In this document: one piece after another, positions 1-11,226 of the stretch
Layout of the letters: each line of letters opens with the position of its first letter
Numbering within the stretch: position 1 is the stretch's first letter
Origin: Beroe forskalii
Lineage: Eukaryota; Ctenophora; Nuda; Beroida; Beroidae
Assembly: GCA_011033025.1 (NCBI GenBank)
Contig: WFMF01000564.1
Span: 1-64,000, forward strand
Reading direction: 5' to 3'
DNA: 64,000 nucleotides
Position numbers and translations under genes: made by a program
Notes under the pieces: generated by a model
Database searches by the model: none
Seen by the model: the letters and a program-made list of their open reading frames with translations, nothing else
What the model was told of the DNA's origin: nothing

Positions 1-114
1 ATCAAGAATAGTATTTAATTGTAAATTAGCAGTAAACGGATATTTCCATCTTGTAAATTTCATCAAAATTCTAGTAAAATCCTCCTAAATTGTAGAAAAA
101 TTCTTGAAATTTAC

Positions 115-262
115 CTGTTTGTCTGTCAGGGGTGGGCATTCCCAGCATTTGGTACGGTGCTGAGTTCCTCCCTGGGGTGGTAGGAAGGCTAGGGGTGCCT
201 GGTGTCATGTTACCACCCGGTACCATGTTACCACCCGGTGTCATATTACCACCTGGTGCCAT
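115..262 (-). CDS. PLRG1 first coding exon, left-arm copy (partial gene)
   Basis: This exon encodes a 49-residue Met/Pro/Gly-rich start (repeats of GGNMTPGG type, ending PTPDRQT), almost identical to the right-arm exon at 24848-24995. A GT donor follows the last codon (GTAAAT on the minus strand). The rest of the gene would lie left of the window on the minus strand. No PLRG1 domain is visible here; the identity rests only on the right-arm copy, where this exon is followed by the WD40 exons. Confidence 0.7.
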
Positions 263-1955
263 CTTATACTTCTTCTAATACTGAGTCATTGGGTCAGTTA
301 GACATTTCCTAGACACCATAGAAAACCTCAGTTAGAGAAACAAATTATAAATCGATTCATGGTATGATAGTTTATATCACATCATCCTTTTTAAAGAATA
401 AGTAGACGAAATCAAAGATATATCACTATATATCAGGAGAATCAAAGATATACCAGAAGAATCGAATATTCATTCAAAATGTCTCTCATCCCCTCTTGAA
501 TAGAAAACGTGATTAATCACGCAATTTTAGTATGAAATAAAATTAAATAAAAGGAAATCTTCTAAAATGAATATCAGAAACAACAATTATTTTAAAAACA
601 ACATAAAACATTTGTCTCAGAATTTAAAAACTTTTGTATCTTAATTTAATATTAGTTTACCAGAAGGCCATAAGGCATATAATTAATTCATTGCTATGCC
701 GCCAAAATTTTTGATGATTGTTTCATGTGCTATATTATATTATTTCAGATGACAATGACCAATTTCTAAATTTTTCGAAGTTAAAAAATGTCATTCTTCC
801 AATTTCAAGCAAAATAGCCATTTTCCTCAACATATCGATCTAGATGCTTTGAAATATATTCTTTTAGCCATAAAAGCTTCCAAAGTTTTACAATAAATTT
901 CATGCTGGCCAATGATTGAGGCGGCTACATTTTATTGTATTAATATCAAAGGTAACTATTGAAAATAAAAAGTTTTGTACTAAGTTATATGATAAAAGGG
1001 CAGATTTTAGTTTTAATGTAATATCTATGCCTAATTTAAAATCGAATGTGCCAAAGAGGCAAATGTATGGTATTTTTATTCTCAGTTATTCAGATTATGT
1101 CACGCAAATTCGTCTCTAGAAGGCTTTGTATCTGATGTTAAATTATTGGTTAACAAATTAAGTAAGCAGAATTTTGAAAAATGTGTATTAAGTTTTATTA
1201 AGAAGTTTATTAATAGAAATCATCCGTGCGTATTTAAATTCTGGTCGACAATTAAGATACAAATGTTTATTTGACAAATTTTGTTATCAGTAATAGGCTT
1301 ATTTTATTTATAAAGGAGCAAAATTTAAATATTTTCTTTTAGTATTGGATTTTGTAAAATAATTTGTAAATATTTTGTACATAGCCGTGTAAATAGTTTG
1401 TAGATATTCTTTTAATATGAATTTTGTAATTTAATGCGATATAAGACATTTTCTTTTATTAATTTATTAATTTTCTTTTAATATCTAATATTTGTTGCGT
1501 TGTTGATATTTTCTGTAGAGTAGTATTATTATATATTTTCATGTCTTATAATTCAGGTACAAAATGTGAACCATGTATATCTAAACATCCCAAGAAGTGG
1601 TAAGGCTTCTAATGTACCTCATGCTGGAGTTTCATTTGGTTTAATATAAAGATAAAAGGTATAATGCCACTGTGCAAAAATCGGTTAATCCCTGCGAATT
1701 CACATCAACAAAAAATGAAAGTCAGATAATATTATCATTAACACTGCTTTGTGAACATACAAATGTCACCAGGAATAGTGCACACAATGCAGCCGTATTT
1801 CATGCAGAATTTTACAGTTCAATATCAGACGGTTAGAAATTAGAATTCAGTGTCTCAAAGTCAGCCTGTGAAAGATGAAGGTATATAATACAAATTATCA
1901 GGCCTGGTGCGCCAGTAATTGGTGTTTATCTTATACAGATGAGATTGAGTTTCCA
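263..1955. other. AT-rich intergenic DNA, left arm
   Basis: This lies between the divergent starts and ends of PLRG1 exon 1 and the Deltex stop codon. It matches right-arm sequence 22285-24847, minus the 1.6 kb element present there. I see no convincing exon. The region around 1800-1835 is the empty site for the element at 22421-24057. Confidence 0.6.
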
Positions 1956-4362
1956 CTATTGAACACCTTTACTCCTTAGCTCTTCAGTCACCCTATCCAG
2001 GTATGTCGGATCAGGGTACCCGTGTGCGTCTCCCCTTGCTCTACTGGTCTTATGGTGGATGTCATTCCACACCACACAATTGCTTTGTCCTGTGGTGGAG
2101 GACGTCCCTATTGTGAAGATAAGTCTGCGTTTGAAGGCCTCCTTCACCAAATCCACCACCTTGTTACCCTGTGGGTTATCAGGAAAGTATGCAATCCGTG
2201 GGAAGCCTTGGGCGGTGTAGGACACCCCACCCTGAACTCCGGAATTGAAGCTATACGTCACGATTATCGTACCCACGCTCTCAAAACCTGCCAATGAAAT
2301 GCTTCTGTCCAATTTGACTGACATCTGTCCATTGGAAGGTTGGTTACCCGTCCTTATCCCGAAGCTGCGCTGGCAATGAGGACAGGAGAATGAGGAGTTG
2401 TCAGCAGCAGCAAAGACCATGGCCAGTAGACACCTCGTATGGATGTGGTGGTTGCAGGCCAGTGTGATTGCCTCGTGGTCTACCCCTCTCAGGGATGGTT
2501 CGTAGTCTGAAGGGTCTAACATGCTGTTCTGACATACAGGACATGTGTCTCCTGATTTAGGAGATACTTGGTAGGGAGTAGAGGAGGCTTCCAGCAGGGA
2601 CTTTAGTGCCTTGCTTAGAGTGTTGCCCTGTTGTGAAGAGGCTGGGGTGGCTTGGGACCCGCTGGGGGCCGGGGCTGCTTGGGAACCACTAGGGGCTGGA
2701 GCAGCTTGGGACCCGCTGGGGGCCGGGGCTGCTTGGGACCCACTTAGTCCAAGAGCTGGGGCGGCTTGGAACCCAGTAAATCTAGGGGGTGGGGCGGCTT
2801 GAGCCCCACCAAATCTTGGAGGTGGGGCGGCTTGGGACCCAGTAAATCTAGGGGGTGGGGCGGCTTGAGACCCACTAAATCTAGGGGGTGGGGCGGCTTG
2901 AGACCCACTAAATCTAGGGGGTGGGGCGGCTTGAGACCCACTAAATCTATGGGGTGGGGCAGCTTGGGAACCAGTGGGTCCAGGGGCAGAGGGACGGGAC
3001 TGGTTCTGATTGCGAGGCCTAACAGTAGGTTGAGTAGGAAGGCTTGTAGCTGACTGCTGTGGTGTGACGGAGGGTTGGTGGACAGGTACCAGAGAACTGA
3101 TTGGATGGTTGTAAGGCACACACGGGGTACACCGCATCTGAAAAGGAACCAAGTAGACAGAAGCTGCAACTAACTAGACATACAACAAAAAGACAGAAAA
3201 TCATGCAACTTACAACTCAAGAGATTGAACTAGACAGTTAGATACACTCCCTAACAGCTCCCTTCTGTAGATTACGCCCCATTGGGATGATTCTACAACG
3301 GAACAAGCAGACTTTACTCACTTTCCGTTTGTAGCGAGTGCTGGTGTTCTGCTGGACCATGGCCCTCAGGTCGAAACTGTAACCTGGTAGGAGGGTGGGG
3401 CAGGCGAACGCTGCAGTGCCGTTGTCCATGGCACCTTGCAGCGCCTCTGCCACCTGGGCGCCGTACGGGAACCAGTGCTCGTGGTGGAAGTTCCACTCCC
3501 ATTTCAACCTGGTGTTTAGAATCAGGTAACTTATTTGGTAATGTTAGAGCCTCTCCACTTTCTGTTATATCAGTCTCATAGTAACATCCGTCCCGGAATC
3601 AGGAGAGTATAAAACCCCTTGCCTCACCCATCCTCTAGCTAGCCCTGATACAACCCGAAATCAGGAGACTATCACCCCTTAATACCCACCCTCTAGCAGC
3701 CCCTCTAGGTAGCCCCAGAATAACCCAGAAATCAGAATGCGGAAAGTATAACACTCCCTTAATTAACCCACCCTCTAGCTAGCGGGTGGTTGTTGTGTAT
3801 GCTGGTACGCTTTACAGTCCTGGTGCGGCCGTTGTACGAGGACATCTGATGCATGAGAGGCAGGTTCACTGAGAATGGTTCCAGATATGCATCAACCTGT
3901 CCAAGATGTACCTGAAAACACAAGCTGTTAGAAAAGATAGGGATCTATCTGTCCTAGATGCACCTGAAAACACAAGATATTTGAAAAGATAGGCATCAAT
4001 CTGTCCACGATGCACCTGAAAACACAAGCTATTTGAAAAGAATTGCCACACAATTGTCAGCAAGGAAATACTGGAATATTCATTTAACCAGTGTTACAAT
4101 ACAATTCAATAAAGCCGCCAGCCGGTGGGGCGTAGCCAGGGAAGACGACACAGGCACGTTCTGATGCCAAGCAAAATGAAAATTTCAACATTAAGTCTTG
4201 AATGCTAAGTATCCATTTGTAAAATAAAACAATGTTCCTTGCATCATTTACCTGTTTTCTGTTGGCCACTAACGCCATTTCAAGCTCAGTAGAAACCTCA
4301 CTGGAATAGGGAAGGTAGGTGTTGTTATCATTGAGCCACTCCCAAACCACATAACCAGTCAT
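1956..4362 (-). CDS. DTX: Deltex-type E3 ubiquitin ligase, left-arm copy
   Basis: Four exons on the minus strand, about 4252-4362, 3772-3911, 3322-3508 and 1956-3137, joined by conventional splice sites. Deltex proteins are RING-type ubiquitin ligases of the Notch and ADP-ribose pathways. Visible domains in order: a first WWE domain starting MTGYVVWEWLNDN, a second WWE (LKWEWNFHHEHWF), a Pro/Ala-rich linker with repeated 10-residue GSQAAPPPRF units, a RING finger (CPVCQNSML, CNHHIHTRC, CPHC), then the Deltex C-terminal domain (GFPRIAYFPDN, RRLIFTIGTS, VVWNDIHHKT, GYPDPTYLD). This is the arrangement of DTX1/2/4. The WWE2 donor is a clean GTGAGT, unlike the right copy. Exon 2 is preceded by two extra tandem copies of its own acceptor. 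Confidence 0.9.
3905..4045 (-). repeat. Tandem duplication of the Deltex exon 2 acceptor (left arm)
   Basis: About three copies of a unit of roughly 56 bp, each holding a CAG acceptor context (rc of ACCTGAAAACACAAG) and the first codons of exon 2 (dGTGCATCGTGGACAG type). The right arm has one copy at 19350-19400. The duplicated starts would read out of frame or hit stops if used alone. Confidence 0.75.
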
Positions 4363-5337
4363 CCTGAGCTTAAAGTGAAAAGTTATTATATGTAGGTTCT
4401 CACAATCATTCACAAATATTAACCTTCAATTGTTTTCAAAACTTCTTATATTCATTCAATGACGTGTAGACCTTTTCTGAAGTGATTGGTGCAAACTATT
4501 AACAAATTAATAGAAAAAATAAAATCCCGAAGGTCACTAAGGGCTTCAAAAATTAACTGAAATGCATTAGTTATATCACTAATAAAACACATCAATAAAT
4601 AAATATCGCTATTAGAAGTATCTAAAATATTCACTGAGTCTACGTTATTATTTTATTAATGTGATAAAAAATAAAAAATATCGGAATACTGTGAAATTAT
4701 AATTTCTCAGTATTTTTAATTTTTACTTTATTTAATGTCATAACAAAACAATCTTATTAAGTTATTAATTACTTTCGAAAGTATAGAACGTCAGATAATC
4801 ATTAATCAATTAATATTATGCTGCATGAACAATACCAACCATCAGACATCAGTCAAATTGTTCATGAATAATTATAAAAAGTCTCAGCAGATAATAACAT
4901 CTATGACAAAATGAATAATTGGAGAATCCAATAATAGGAAAAGTACGCCTTCCTTGAACAAAAACAAACATTTGTCTTTGGTTAACAAAGTAACAAGACC
5001 TAGGCCACTCATTTTCCTAGACAATCTGACTATATTAGACCAATGATGTCTGCTGTTTATTTGAATACCACTTTTAATTACTGATTTCACTTCACAGCAC
5101 CAGCTCCATGCTCAGCAGGCCAGGAGGTTGGAACTGTGCTTCTTTCTTTCTCTGATGAATAGTACAGTTTTATTCAACCCCCCCGCCAGCGCTCTTTCGC
5201 TCTTTCTCTTCTATGCTTCAATGCTACAAAACCATCTCAGAACACTTTTATCAGGAACACTCCCCTCAAACACATTATCCTCTATCTATAACACTTTCCC
5301 TCAAGCATTTATATTCTTTTCTTACCCATCCATCCCT
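4363..5337. other. AT-rich intergenic DNA, left arm
   Basis: This separates Deltex exon 1 from the stop of the small gene. It is homologous to 18132-19017. Pyrimidine-rich tracts occur near 5130-5340, but there is no supported gene. Confidence 0.5.
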
Positions 5338-6051
5338 CTAAATCCCCATCGTCTCTGACTGGTCTTCTTGAGAATCCCTCCATTCGAGGAAGGCCTTTTC
5401 AACTTCCTTCTCAAGTTCCTGCTCATCAGGGACTTCATATCTGTCCTGTGGCAACCAGTCATTGGGGAAGCTTGGTTCCAAGATGTTTAGATTGCTTACA
5501 TTCGGTGGGTAAAGAGATAGCAGCGATTTGTCTCCCTGTTTAATGGAGGGCACCAGCTTCTATGGGGTAGTTAGTGGTTACATGAAATAAAATAAAATAG
5601 GATGGCTAATCAATTAAATTCAGTGATGAACTTGTGCCACAACTTGTACAATCGCTAAGTTTAGCCGTGGTGTCAGGCTACTTAGGAGGGTCAGGCTGTA
5701 AGCCACCATATCTACTACAAAACGAAAGCATCGGGATTCTGACCTGATTTGGATTTGTCCGAAGCTTTATTCGTTCGTCTAAAACTGCATTAATTTCGGC
5801 TGCTTCGGCTATTTGGTCCTTCAACTTTCGTTCCTCTGCGTCTGAAAAGCATTAACATCTAGACATTCCATTAGTCTCTTATAATACCTACTTGATGATT
5901 TGGGATATTATCAAATATACAAAGCTTCATGCTTCTTGATGGCTATACAATCAGTCATCAGACAGTTCAAAGGTTTAGTTTTCAGCACCTGAAACTCACC
6001 GCATTCTTCAATAAGAGCCATTATTTCTAAATCTTTGGTATCAGTCTCCAT
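5338..6051 (-). CDS. Small acidic uncharacterised protein, left-arm copy
   Basis: Three exons on the minus strand, about 6000-6051, 5744-5841 and 5338-5559, phase-compatible and flanked by GT-AG. The product is about 123 residues: METDTKDLEIMALIEEC, then a charged helical stretch (DAEERKLKEQIAEAAEIN), then a LYPPNVSNLNILEP region and an acidic tail ending in EKAFLEWRDSQEDQ. A short coiled coil is likely. I do not recognise the family. Conservation of exon structure and frame in both arms argues that it is real. Confidence 0.7.
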
Positions 6052-6199
6052 CCTGCTAAAACGTTAACATTGACTCATTGTAGTCATATATCAAAGGGTA
6101 GAGCCATCTTAATTCAATTTTTGTGGAAAGGGGTAAAACTTTTTTTCCTGCCTATAAGCTAGTATAAATCAGTCATCAGATTGTAATAATTTTAGATGC

Positions 6200-6444
6200 A
6201 ATACTAAAAGCAAGACCTACCCGTAACCATTTCAAGAACCCACCCAAATTTGCAAACCAACCCGGATTTTGTCCAAGACGCCACACCACCCTTGTGTACT
6301 TTTGAAGATATTCTAAGTAAAAAGTACTACCCTAGACTACCTCAGAAGAAATCTCTGATTGAACAATGTCAAGCAATGTTAAAGTGTAAATATGTGAAAT
6401 ATCCAATATTCGAACCATTAAACACTGCAAAAGAGATGCCTTAA
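6200..6444 (+). pseudogene. Small ORF facing the 123-residue gene, left-arm copy with deletion
   Basis: The frame contains TNPDFVQDATPP, TFEDIL and QKKSLIEQCQAMLKCKYVK, matching the minus-strand frame at 16785-17060 in the right arm. Relative to the right arm this copy lacks about 23 bases just before QTNPDF and has other indels, so the two arms cannot encode the same N-terminus. It is divergent from the small gene (starts about 200 bp apart), so a shared promoter is possible. Function unknown. It may be a real small gene with a damaged copy, or a chance open frame. Confidence 0.35.
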
Positions 6445-7287
6445 CAATTATATACTGTATATTATTTCTATTGTCATAAATGCAAAGTCTTGAATAATTT
6501 GCTCAGCAGGTTTCCTGGGCCAATGTCTTTGACTTAAATTTGGGATTTCTTAGTTAAACATAATTGCTGAGTTGATCAGATGAAATATTACTGTAATATA
6601 TCAGTTCAAACACCGCTGAATTTGGTATTTTATCGAGCTCTGACTCAGTCAGAGTCCGCCAGTTCGCCATGGACCTTCTTCCGGTGAGTGATGAGGGCTG
6701 GTTTAGTGCTGTAGGACCTCGTGCAGAGGTCGCATTGGTGCCGGACGTTGAGGTGCTTCGAGTTGGTGTGGTTCGTCAACTGGGAGAGAGAGAAGTGGTA
6801 TAAACCAAGACATTCAACAAAGTTCAACCCACAAAACCACCCACCTGATAACACACAAAAATACCCAAAAACCACAACGACCCACCTGATAATCCAACCT
6901 AAAAAGCTAAAACACAACCACTCGTCCACTCTGCACCCACCTGTGTCATAAGGTAGAATGATTCGCCACAGAACATGCAACTGAATGGCTTCACTCCAGA
7001 ATGAACCACCTCGTGGTCCCGCAGCCCTTTCGACGTGGTAAACGTCTGCGGTGGTGGTGATTAGTTATCAATGAAATGACGATCATAGTGTTAATTCCTA
7101 ATATTTGATAAAAACGAATTAGTTTAACCCCCACCTCCAAAAATATGGAGCACCCTATCGACACCAAAAATGGTCTTGGATGGAGTTGAAGTTACCTTGC
7201 CACACTCTTCGCAATGGTACTTTTCCTCAGTAACTTCCTCGTGCTTTTTAGCATGCTTCTTCAGCGCCTTTTTCCCGGGAAAGGAGT

Positions 7288-7515
7288 CCCCACATTCCTC
7301 ACATATCACAAACGCTACCTGAAAGCTACAATTCAATTCCTCACATATCACAAACGCTACCTGAAAGTTACAATTCAATTCCTCACATATCACAAACGCT
7401 ACCTGAAAGTTACAATTCAATTCCTCACATATCACAAACGCTACCTGAAAGCTACAATTCAATTTGTTGTTTATCACAAATGCTACCTGAAAGCTAGGAT
7501 TCAAACGCTACCTGA
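7288..7515 (-). repeat. 42-bp minisatellite over a zinc-finger exon acceptor
   Basis: About five tandem copies of a 42-bp unit. Each contains an acceptor (TTTCAG) followed by GTAGCGTTTGTGATATGTGA, the first codons of the C2H2 exon. The unit length is a multiple of three and the frame stays open through the array, coding repeated FQVAFVICEEL. The right arm has about two to three degenerate copies at 15870-15975. Confidence 0.85.
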
Positions 7516-8009
7516 AAGCTAAAAACCGATACAATTTAATACAAAGACCTGAGGAAATTAACATCGATTGAAATATTTTTTTTTTCTTTGACCTACCTCA
7601 CGAAAATCTTCATCACTGCTGCTGTAGTCTGATGAAACTTTCCTCTTTTTATTCAGCACTTTGTTACGCTTGACCACCCTGCCATCACTATGTGACACTC
7701 TCTTAGGCTTCGGGGCCCTTGCCACGGGGGTCTTACTAACACTCTTCTTCTGAATGGCTCTGTCTTCTGGTTTTATGTTGGACTTTATACGTTTTGGCTT
7801 TTTCAACTTTTCGTCAACTCGAACCTGCACGTAGGGAGTTGATAATTGTCAATTAGGGGTGGAACAACCCCTGGCCCTCCAGTCATTGTCAGTTAGGTGG
7901 ACACACCTTCTATTCATTCCCAAGAAGAGGGGAACAACCCCTCTAATCATTGTCAGGAATGGAGAACAGCCCCTCTGCTATTAGCAGCAAAAACAGAAAG
8001 CTACCTCAG

Positions 8010-8142
8010 ACCCCTAGGAGTTCACACCCTTGGCCTAGTGTATAAGGAAGTCTCCATGCTCTGCATGGCTGCCACCGACCTAGTTGATTAAACTGACCTT
8101 GGCCATTTTACTAAGACTAAGACTAAGAACCCTGCCTCCTCC
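8010..8142. mobile_element. Short insertion related to repeat at 13570-13690
   Basis: About 130 bp (GGAGTTCACACCCTTGGCCT ... ACTAAGACTAAGAACC) interrupts sequence that is continuous in the right arm near 15325-15345. A similar stretch occurs at about 13575-13690 (GGGAGTTCACACCCTTAGCC, GCTGCCACCAGCTTGGTTGA). This indicates a dispersed non-autonomous repeat present in one arm and absent from the other. Confidence 0.6.
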
Positions 8143-8612
8143 AAGGGACCAGACTAACCTCATTTATGATTTTCTGACGCAGCTTGACCGGATCTTCCTT
8201 GTATTTGGTGATGAGATCACTATTATCACTGCAGCAGGGAGCACAGTAGTAAGTCTCAATGTTGTAAGTTTCCTCTTCAGTCAAACCAATGCATTCGTCA
8301 TGATACCTGGAGATTTTAATATTTGATGAAAATTAGGAATGACAACTCATATGTGGATCTCATTACCTAGTCAAGTTTTCAATCAGGACAAGTTTTCAAC
8401 CATGAGAAGCTGAACTTTACATACCATTCACCGCATTGTTCACACTCCACCATTACACCAGACTCCCCCCATCGACAGTGGCAGTATTTGGGACCATTAG
8501 GATTGTAGATTTAAGCCAGGGGGGACCTCTTAAATAATGTCCCAAAATAAAACTCCATATTTGAAATTTTCCATTTGATGATTTACTTGAGGGGAGAACC
8601 CCTCCTAGATTG

Positions 8613-8810
8613 ACAATTACTATTGATTCTTGTAGTCAGGTCACTTAAGTCCCAAATCGGCTCATTATCTGCAAATATGGGTAGAAGTCTGAAAATTTGT
8701 ACAGAGCTTCCCAAAGGTATAAATAATCGAAAAAAGCAAGGAGCCCAAAAAATTTTGATGGGGAACATGCCAAAAGCCAAGCCCTTTTGACGCGGATCGC
8801 ATGCCCATGC
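8613..8810. other. Unique sequence immediately inside the left junction
   Basis: This is the first spacer DNA after left-arm homology ends. No coding or repeat signal was recognised. It matches nothing upstream of 14897 in the right arm. Confidence 0.4.
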
Positions 8811-9420
8811 TGAAAATTCGTATCTCGGCTTGTGAATGAGCTAGAGACTTCGTTTTGGGCTTAAAAGAAGCGCAATGGCCATGTTTATATACAACTTGTT
8901 AATAAACATATGCCCTAAAATGCTCAGAAACAGAGTTATTCAAGAAAAACTGTTTTTTCGTGAACCCCCGAGCCCCCACAGAGGTGAATTTTGTATCTCA
9001 GCTTAGAAAAGTCGTAGAGACTTCGTTTTGGGCTTAAAAGAAGCGCAATGGCCATGTTTATGTACAACTTGCGATAAACATATGCCCAAAAATGCTCAGA
9101 AACAGAGTTATTTACGAAAAACTGTTTTTTCATGCACCCACCAGCCACCACAGAGGTGAATTTCGTATCTCAGCTTAGAAAAGTCATAGAGGCTTTGTTT
9201 TGGGGTTAAAAGAAGCGCAATGGCAATGTTTATGTACAACTTGCAAAAAACATATGCCCTAAAATGCTCACAAACAGAGTTTTTCACAAAAAACTGTTTT
9301 GTCGTGCACCTGTGAGCCATCACAGAGGTGAATTTTTTATCTCAGGTAATACCTAGAGACTTGGTTTTTGGATGAAACGAATCGCAATAGACGTGTTTGT
9401 ATATATAATACCTAATGTGT
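8810..9420. repeat. Tandem repeat, unit about 170 bp, four degenerate copies
   Basis: Copies are marked by GAATTTTGTATCTCAGCTTA, GACTTCGTTTTGGGC, AAGAAGCGCAATGGC and AACATATGCCCTAAAATGCT, recurring at about 170-bp spacing. The array lies just inside the left-arm junction. Open frames across it are repeat artefacts. Confidence 0.85.
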
Positions 9421-9764
9421 TCGATGTTCTGGAAGGAGTGGCATATCTGGTGATCATAAAGCAATCCTTGAATAAGCAAAGACTGTAGTTGGCAAACCAA
9501 TAATACAGGAAAGGGGAAGTTTTCAAATGTCAATCCTTGAATGCTAAAAAAGAAAAAGATAGTTAATTTAATTTTTGCAGGTTCCTTGGCAGTGTTACAA
9601 AACTTTACACAAGTCAACCCATTTTTGCCCCAGTTACATTGGGCACTGTCTTTCCTACATTTGCATACTTTTATCAGGTCCAAAAGAGGACGTTTTTGGT
9701 TAGTTGGTCGGGGAATCGAGTTCTTAATGAACCACTGAATCACCAGTCGATTTGTATGATCCAT
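9421..9764 (-). mobile_element. Fragment with Cys-rich TE-type motif
   Basis: The minus-strand frame contains KCRKDSAQCNWGKNGLTCVKFC, a Cys pattern I associate with cysteine-rich tails in DNA-transposon-linked and retrotransposon-linked invertebrate ORFs, followed by degenerate sequence. It ends without a full transposase. Identification as a transposon remnant is inference from the Cys pattern and repeat-rich setting. Confidence 0.3.
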
Positions 9765-9984
9765 TTACCAGCCCAAATCAGTGAGGGCAGGGATTTGTTT
9801 ATTACTGACAGAATTGCCCCATTTCCACCCACTTTGGAAAGCCCTGCGCAAAACATGGAGCTTCAGAGATATGGAACATGGATGATGCAGGTAACTCGTT
9901 CAAGTTCTTTGATACTGAAGTACTGAAACTGAATAGGTATTCTAAAACGAGTAGAGTTGACTAATTGAATGCCACCATAATCTT

Positions 9985-11226
9985 CTAGCAGTAGTTTAGA
10001 AATCGTTCAATTACAGGCATACATGTTTCAACAACTTCAAGTGAAGCTTGCCAACTAAATTGTTGAAGTGAAGTTGACAATTCAGCCTGCTCCAGATTTG
10101 CCACGCATTTCTGAAAAATGAAAGAACTTGTCTTTCTATAAAATGATGTTGTGCCAGCACAGCCCAAAAGTCATAAAAAAATGGCAGAAAGATTCTCTAA
10201 AGTCATAGGAGGATTCCTTGACTGATATGAACCTTAAGTGTGATCCATGTCCAAACTCAATTCATATCTCTATTGAGCAAAGTATTCTGAAATTACATAT
10301 GATATGACAGGAATACTATGATAACATCAGGTAGAGATAACACATGGGATTCATAATCTTTACATAACAGTCTATTACAGGCAAAACAGCAGGATCTCAA
10401 CACAGACACAAGGTAACTGAAAAAATATTGATATTAAACAGTGATGTGATCAATACTTGTTGCAGAATCATGTGGCAGTAAGTTATTACATATCATTGAA
10501 AATACTAGCAGACCCATTGGGCCAGCTAGAATACTAAAGAATTGGATACATAGCTCACTCAGGCACTCGGCATACAAACCTAAAATATATAGGATTGAAT
10601 ACAGGTAAAGGAAGTTGGATGTGTCCATAGTGACCAGGGCAGTTAACACTGAATTGTTTGCAAGTACTACACACTTCATTGTTTTCATGAGGTCCAAGAG
10701 CAGGATCATATAAGCCACCTGTTAGACAAGAATGAAGGTCAGTAACACCAATTCAGTAGTATAACTACCCATGCAAGTAAACAAGTAAAATATAAATTAA
10801 TGCCTTCTCATGGAGAGCAGTGCTGATAATCACTGAGATAAAGTTGAGGTAATTTGAACAGTGCTCAGAGTGAGGTGTGAATTAATATTAAGTAACAGAA
10901 CTACAGATCACAAATAAGCCTTTTAATGTTTATAATTACTGAAACCAAGATACCCTTAGATATGGTCACAAACATGAAAGGAATTTCTATGATCCATGTG
11001 TCAAACATTGAAATAAAATTAAGACTGTCTGTTGCATGGCATGACTAATCAGAGTTATTACTTGGTTATTAAATCTTAAGTCCTAGTGTCCTGAATGAGT
11101 TAAAACTAAGGACTTACCTGTTAATGGAGTACCAACTCGATCTAGAGAAGATGGATTTGTAACACATTTTACACTGATCTCTTTTAGTACTTTGTCATCA
11201 AAAGATGAAAAGAATAAGCATGAAGG
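9985..11226 (-). CDS. POLR1A: RNA polymerase I largest subunit, 5' exons only
   Basis: At least three exons read on the minus strand. The first, 11118-11226, encodes [19 protein letters not shown]. The second, 10580-10718, encodes [10 protein letters not shown], then [18 protein letters not shown] and [11 protein letters not shown]. The third, ending at 10416, encodes [18 protein letters not shown]. These match the N-terminal clamp of POLR1A/RPA190 (Pol I rRNA transcription in the nucleolus), including the Zn ligands CxxC...CPGHxGH and the following CxxC. An exon at about 9985-10109 may continue it. The very N-terminal exon was not located, and nothing downstream of about residue 150 is present: the gene is cut off by repeats and by the arm junction. 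Confidence 0.85.

Larger units (their letters stand above)
6645..8494 (-). pseudogene. PHD plus C2H2 zinc-finger gene, 5'-truncated left-arm copy
   Basis: The 3' exons of the gene described at 14095-16618 are present in reverse: last C2H2 exons (6645-6779, about 6943-7047, about 7198-7320), the basic linker (about 7598-7825) and the PHD exons (about 8160-8307 and 8425-8494). The first two coding exons are missing because the arm ends at 8612. At the first PHD exon the acceptor that reads CTCAG|GGTCCC in the right arm reads CTAATGGTCCC here, so the AG is gone. Truncation and acceptor loss suggest a non-functional copy, although most coding sequence remains intact. Confidence 0.8.
1..8612 (-). 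repeat. Left arm of large inverted duplication
   Basis: This stretch is the reverse complement of about 14897-25112. Matching landmarks run outward in order: PHD/zinc-finger exons (6645-8494 against 14964-16618), a 123-residue gene (5338-6051 against 17228-18131), Deltex (1956-4362 against 19018-22284) and PLRG1 exon 1 (115-262 against 24848-24995). Homology stops abruptly at 8612, where the right arm continues with a different intron sequence upstream of 14897. Coding exons differ by a few residues and repeat-copy changes, while introns and spacers differ by many indels. The left end is open, so the arm continues beyond the window. Confidence 0.95.

Noticed and set aside
2611-3053. Plus-strand open frames rich in Gly-Ala-Trp opposite Deltex
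   Set aside because: These are antisense shadows of the Pro/Ala repeat in the Deltex last exon and have no splice context.
7214-7522. Plus-strand protein with YHKRYLKATIQFLT repeats
   Set aside because: Antisense reading of the 42-bp acceptor minisatellite.
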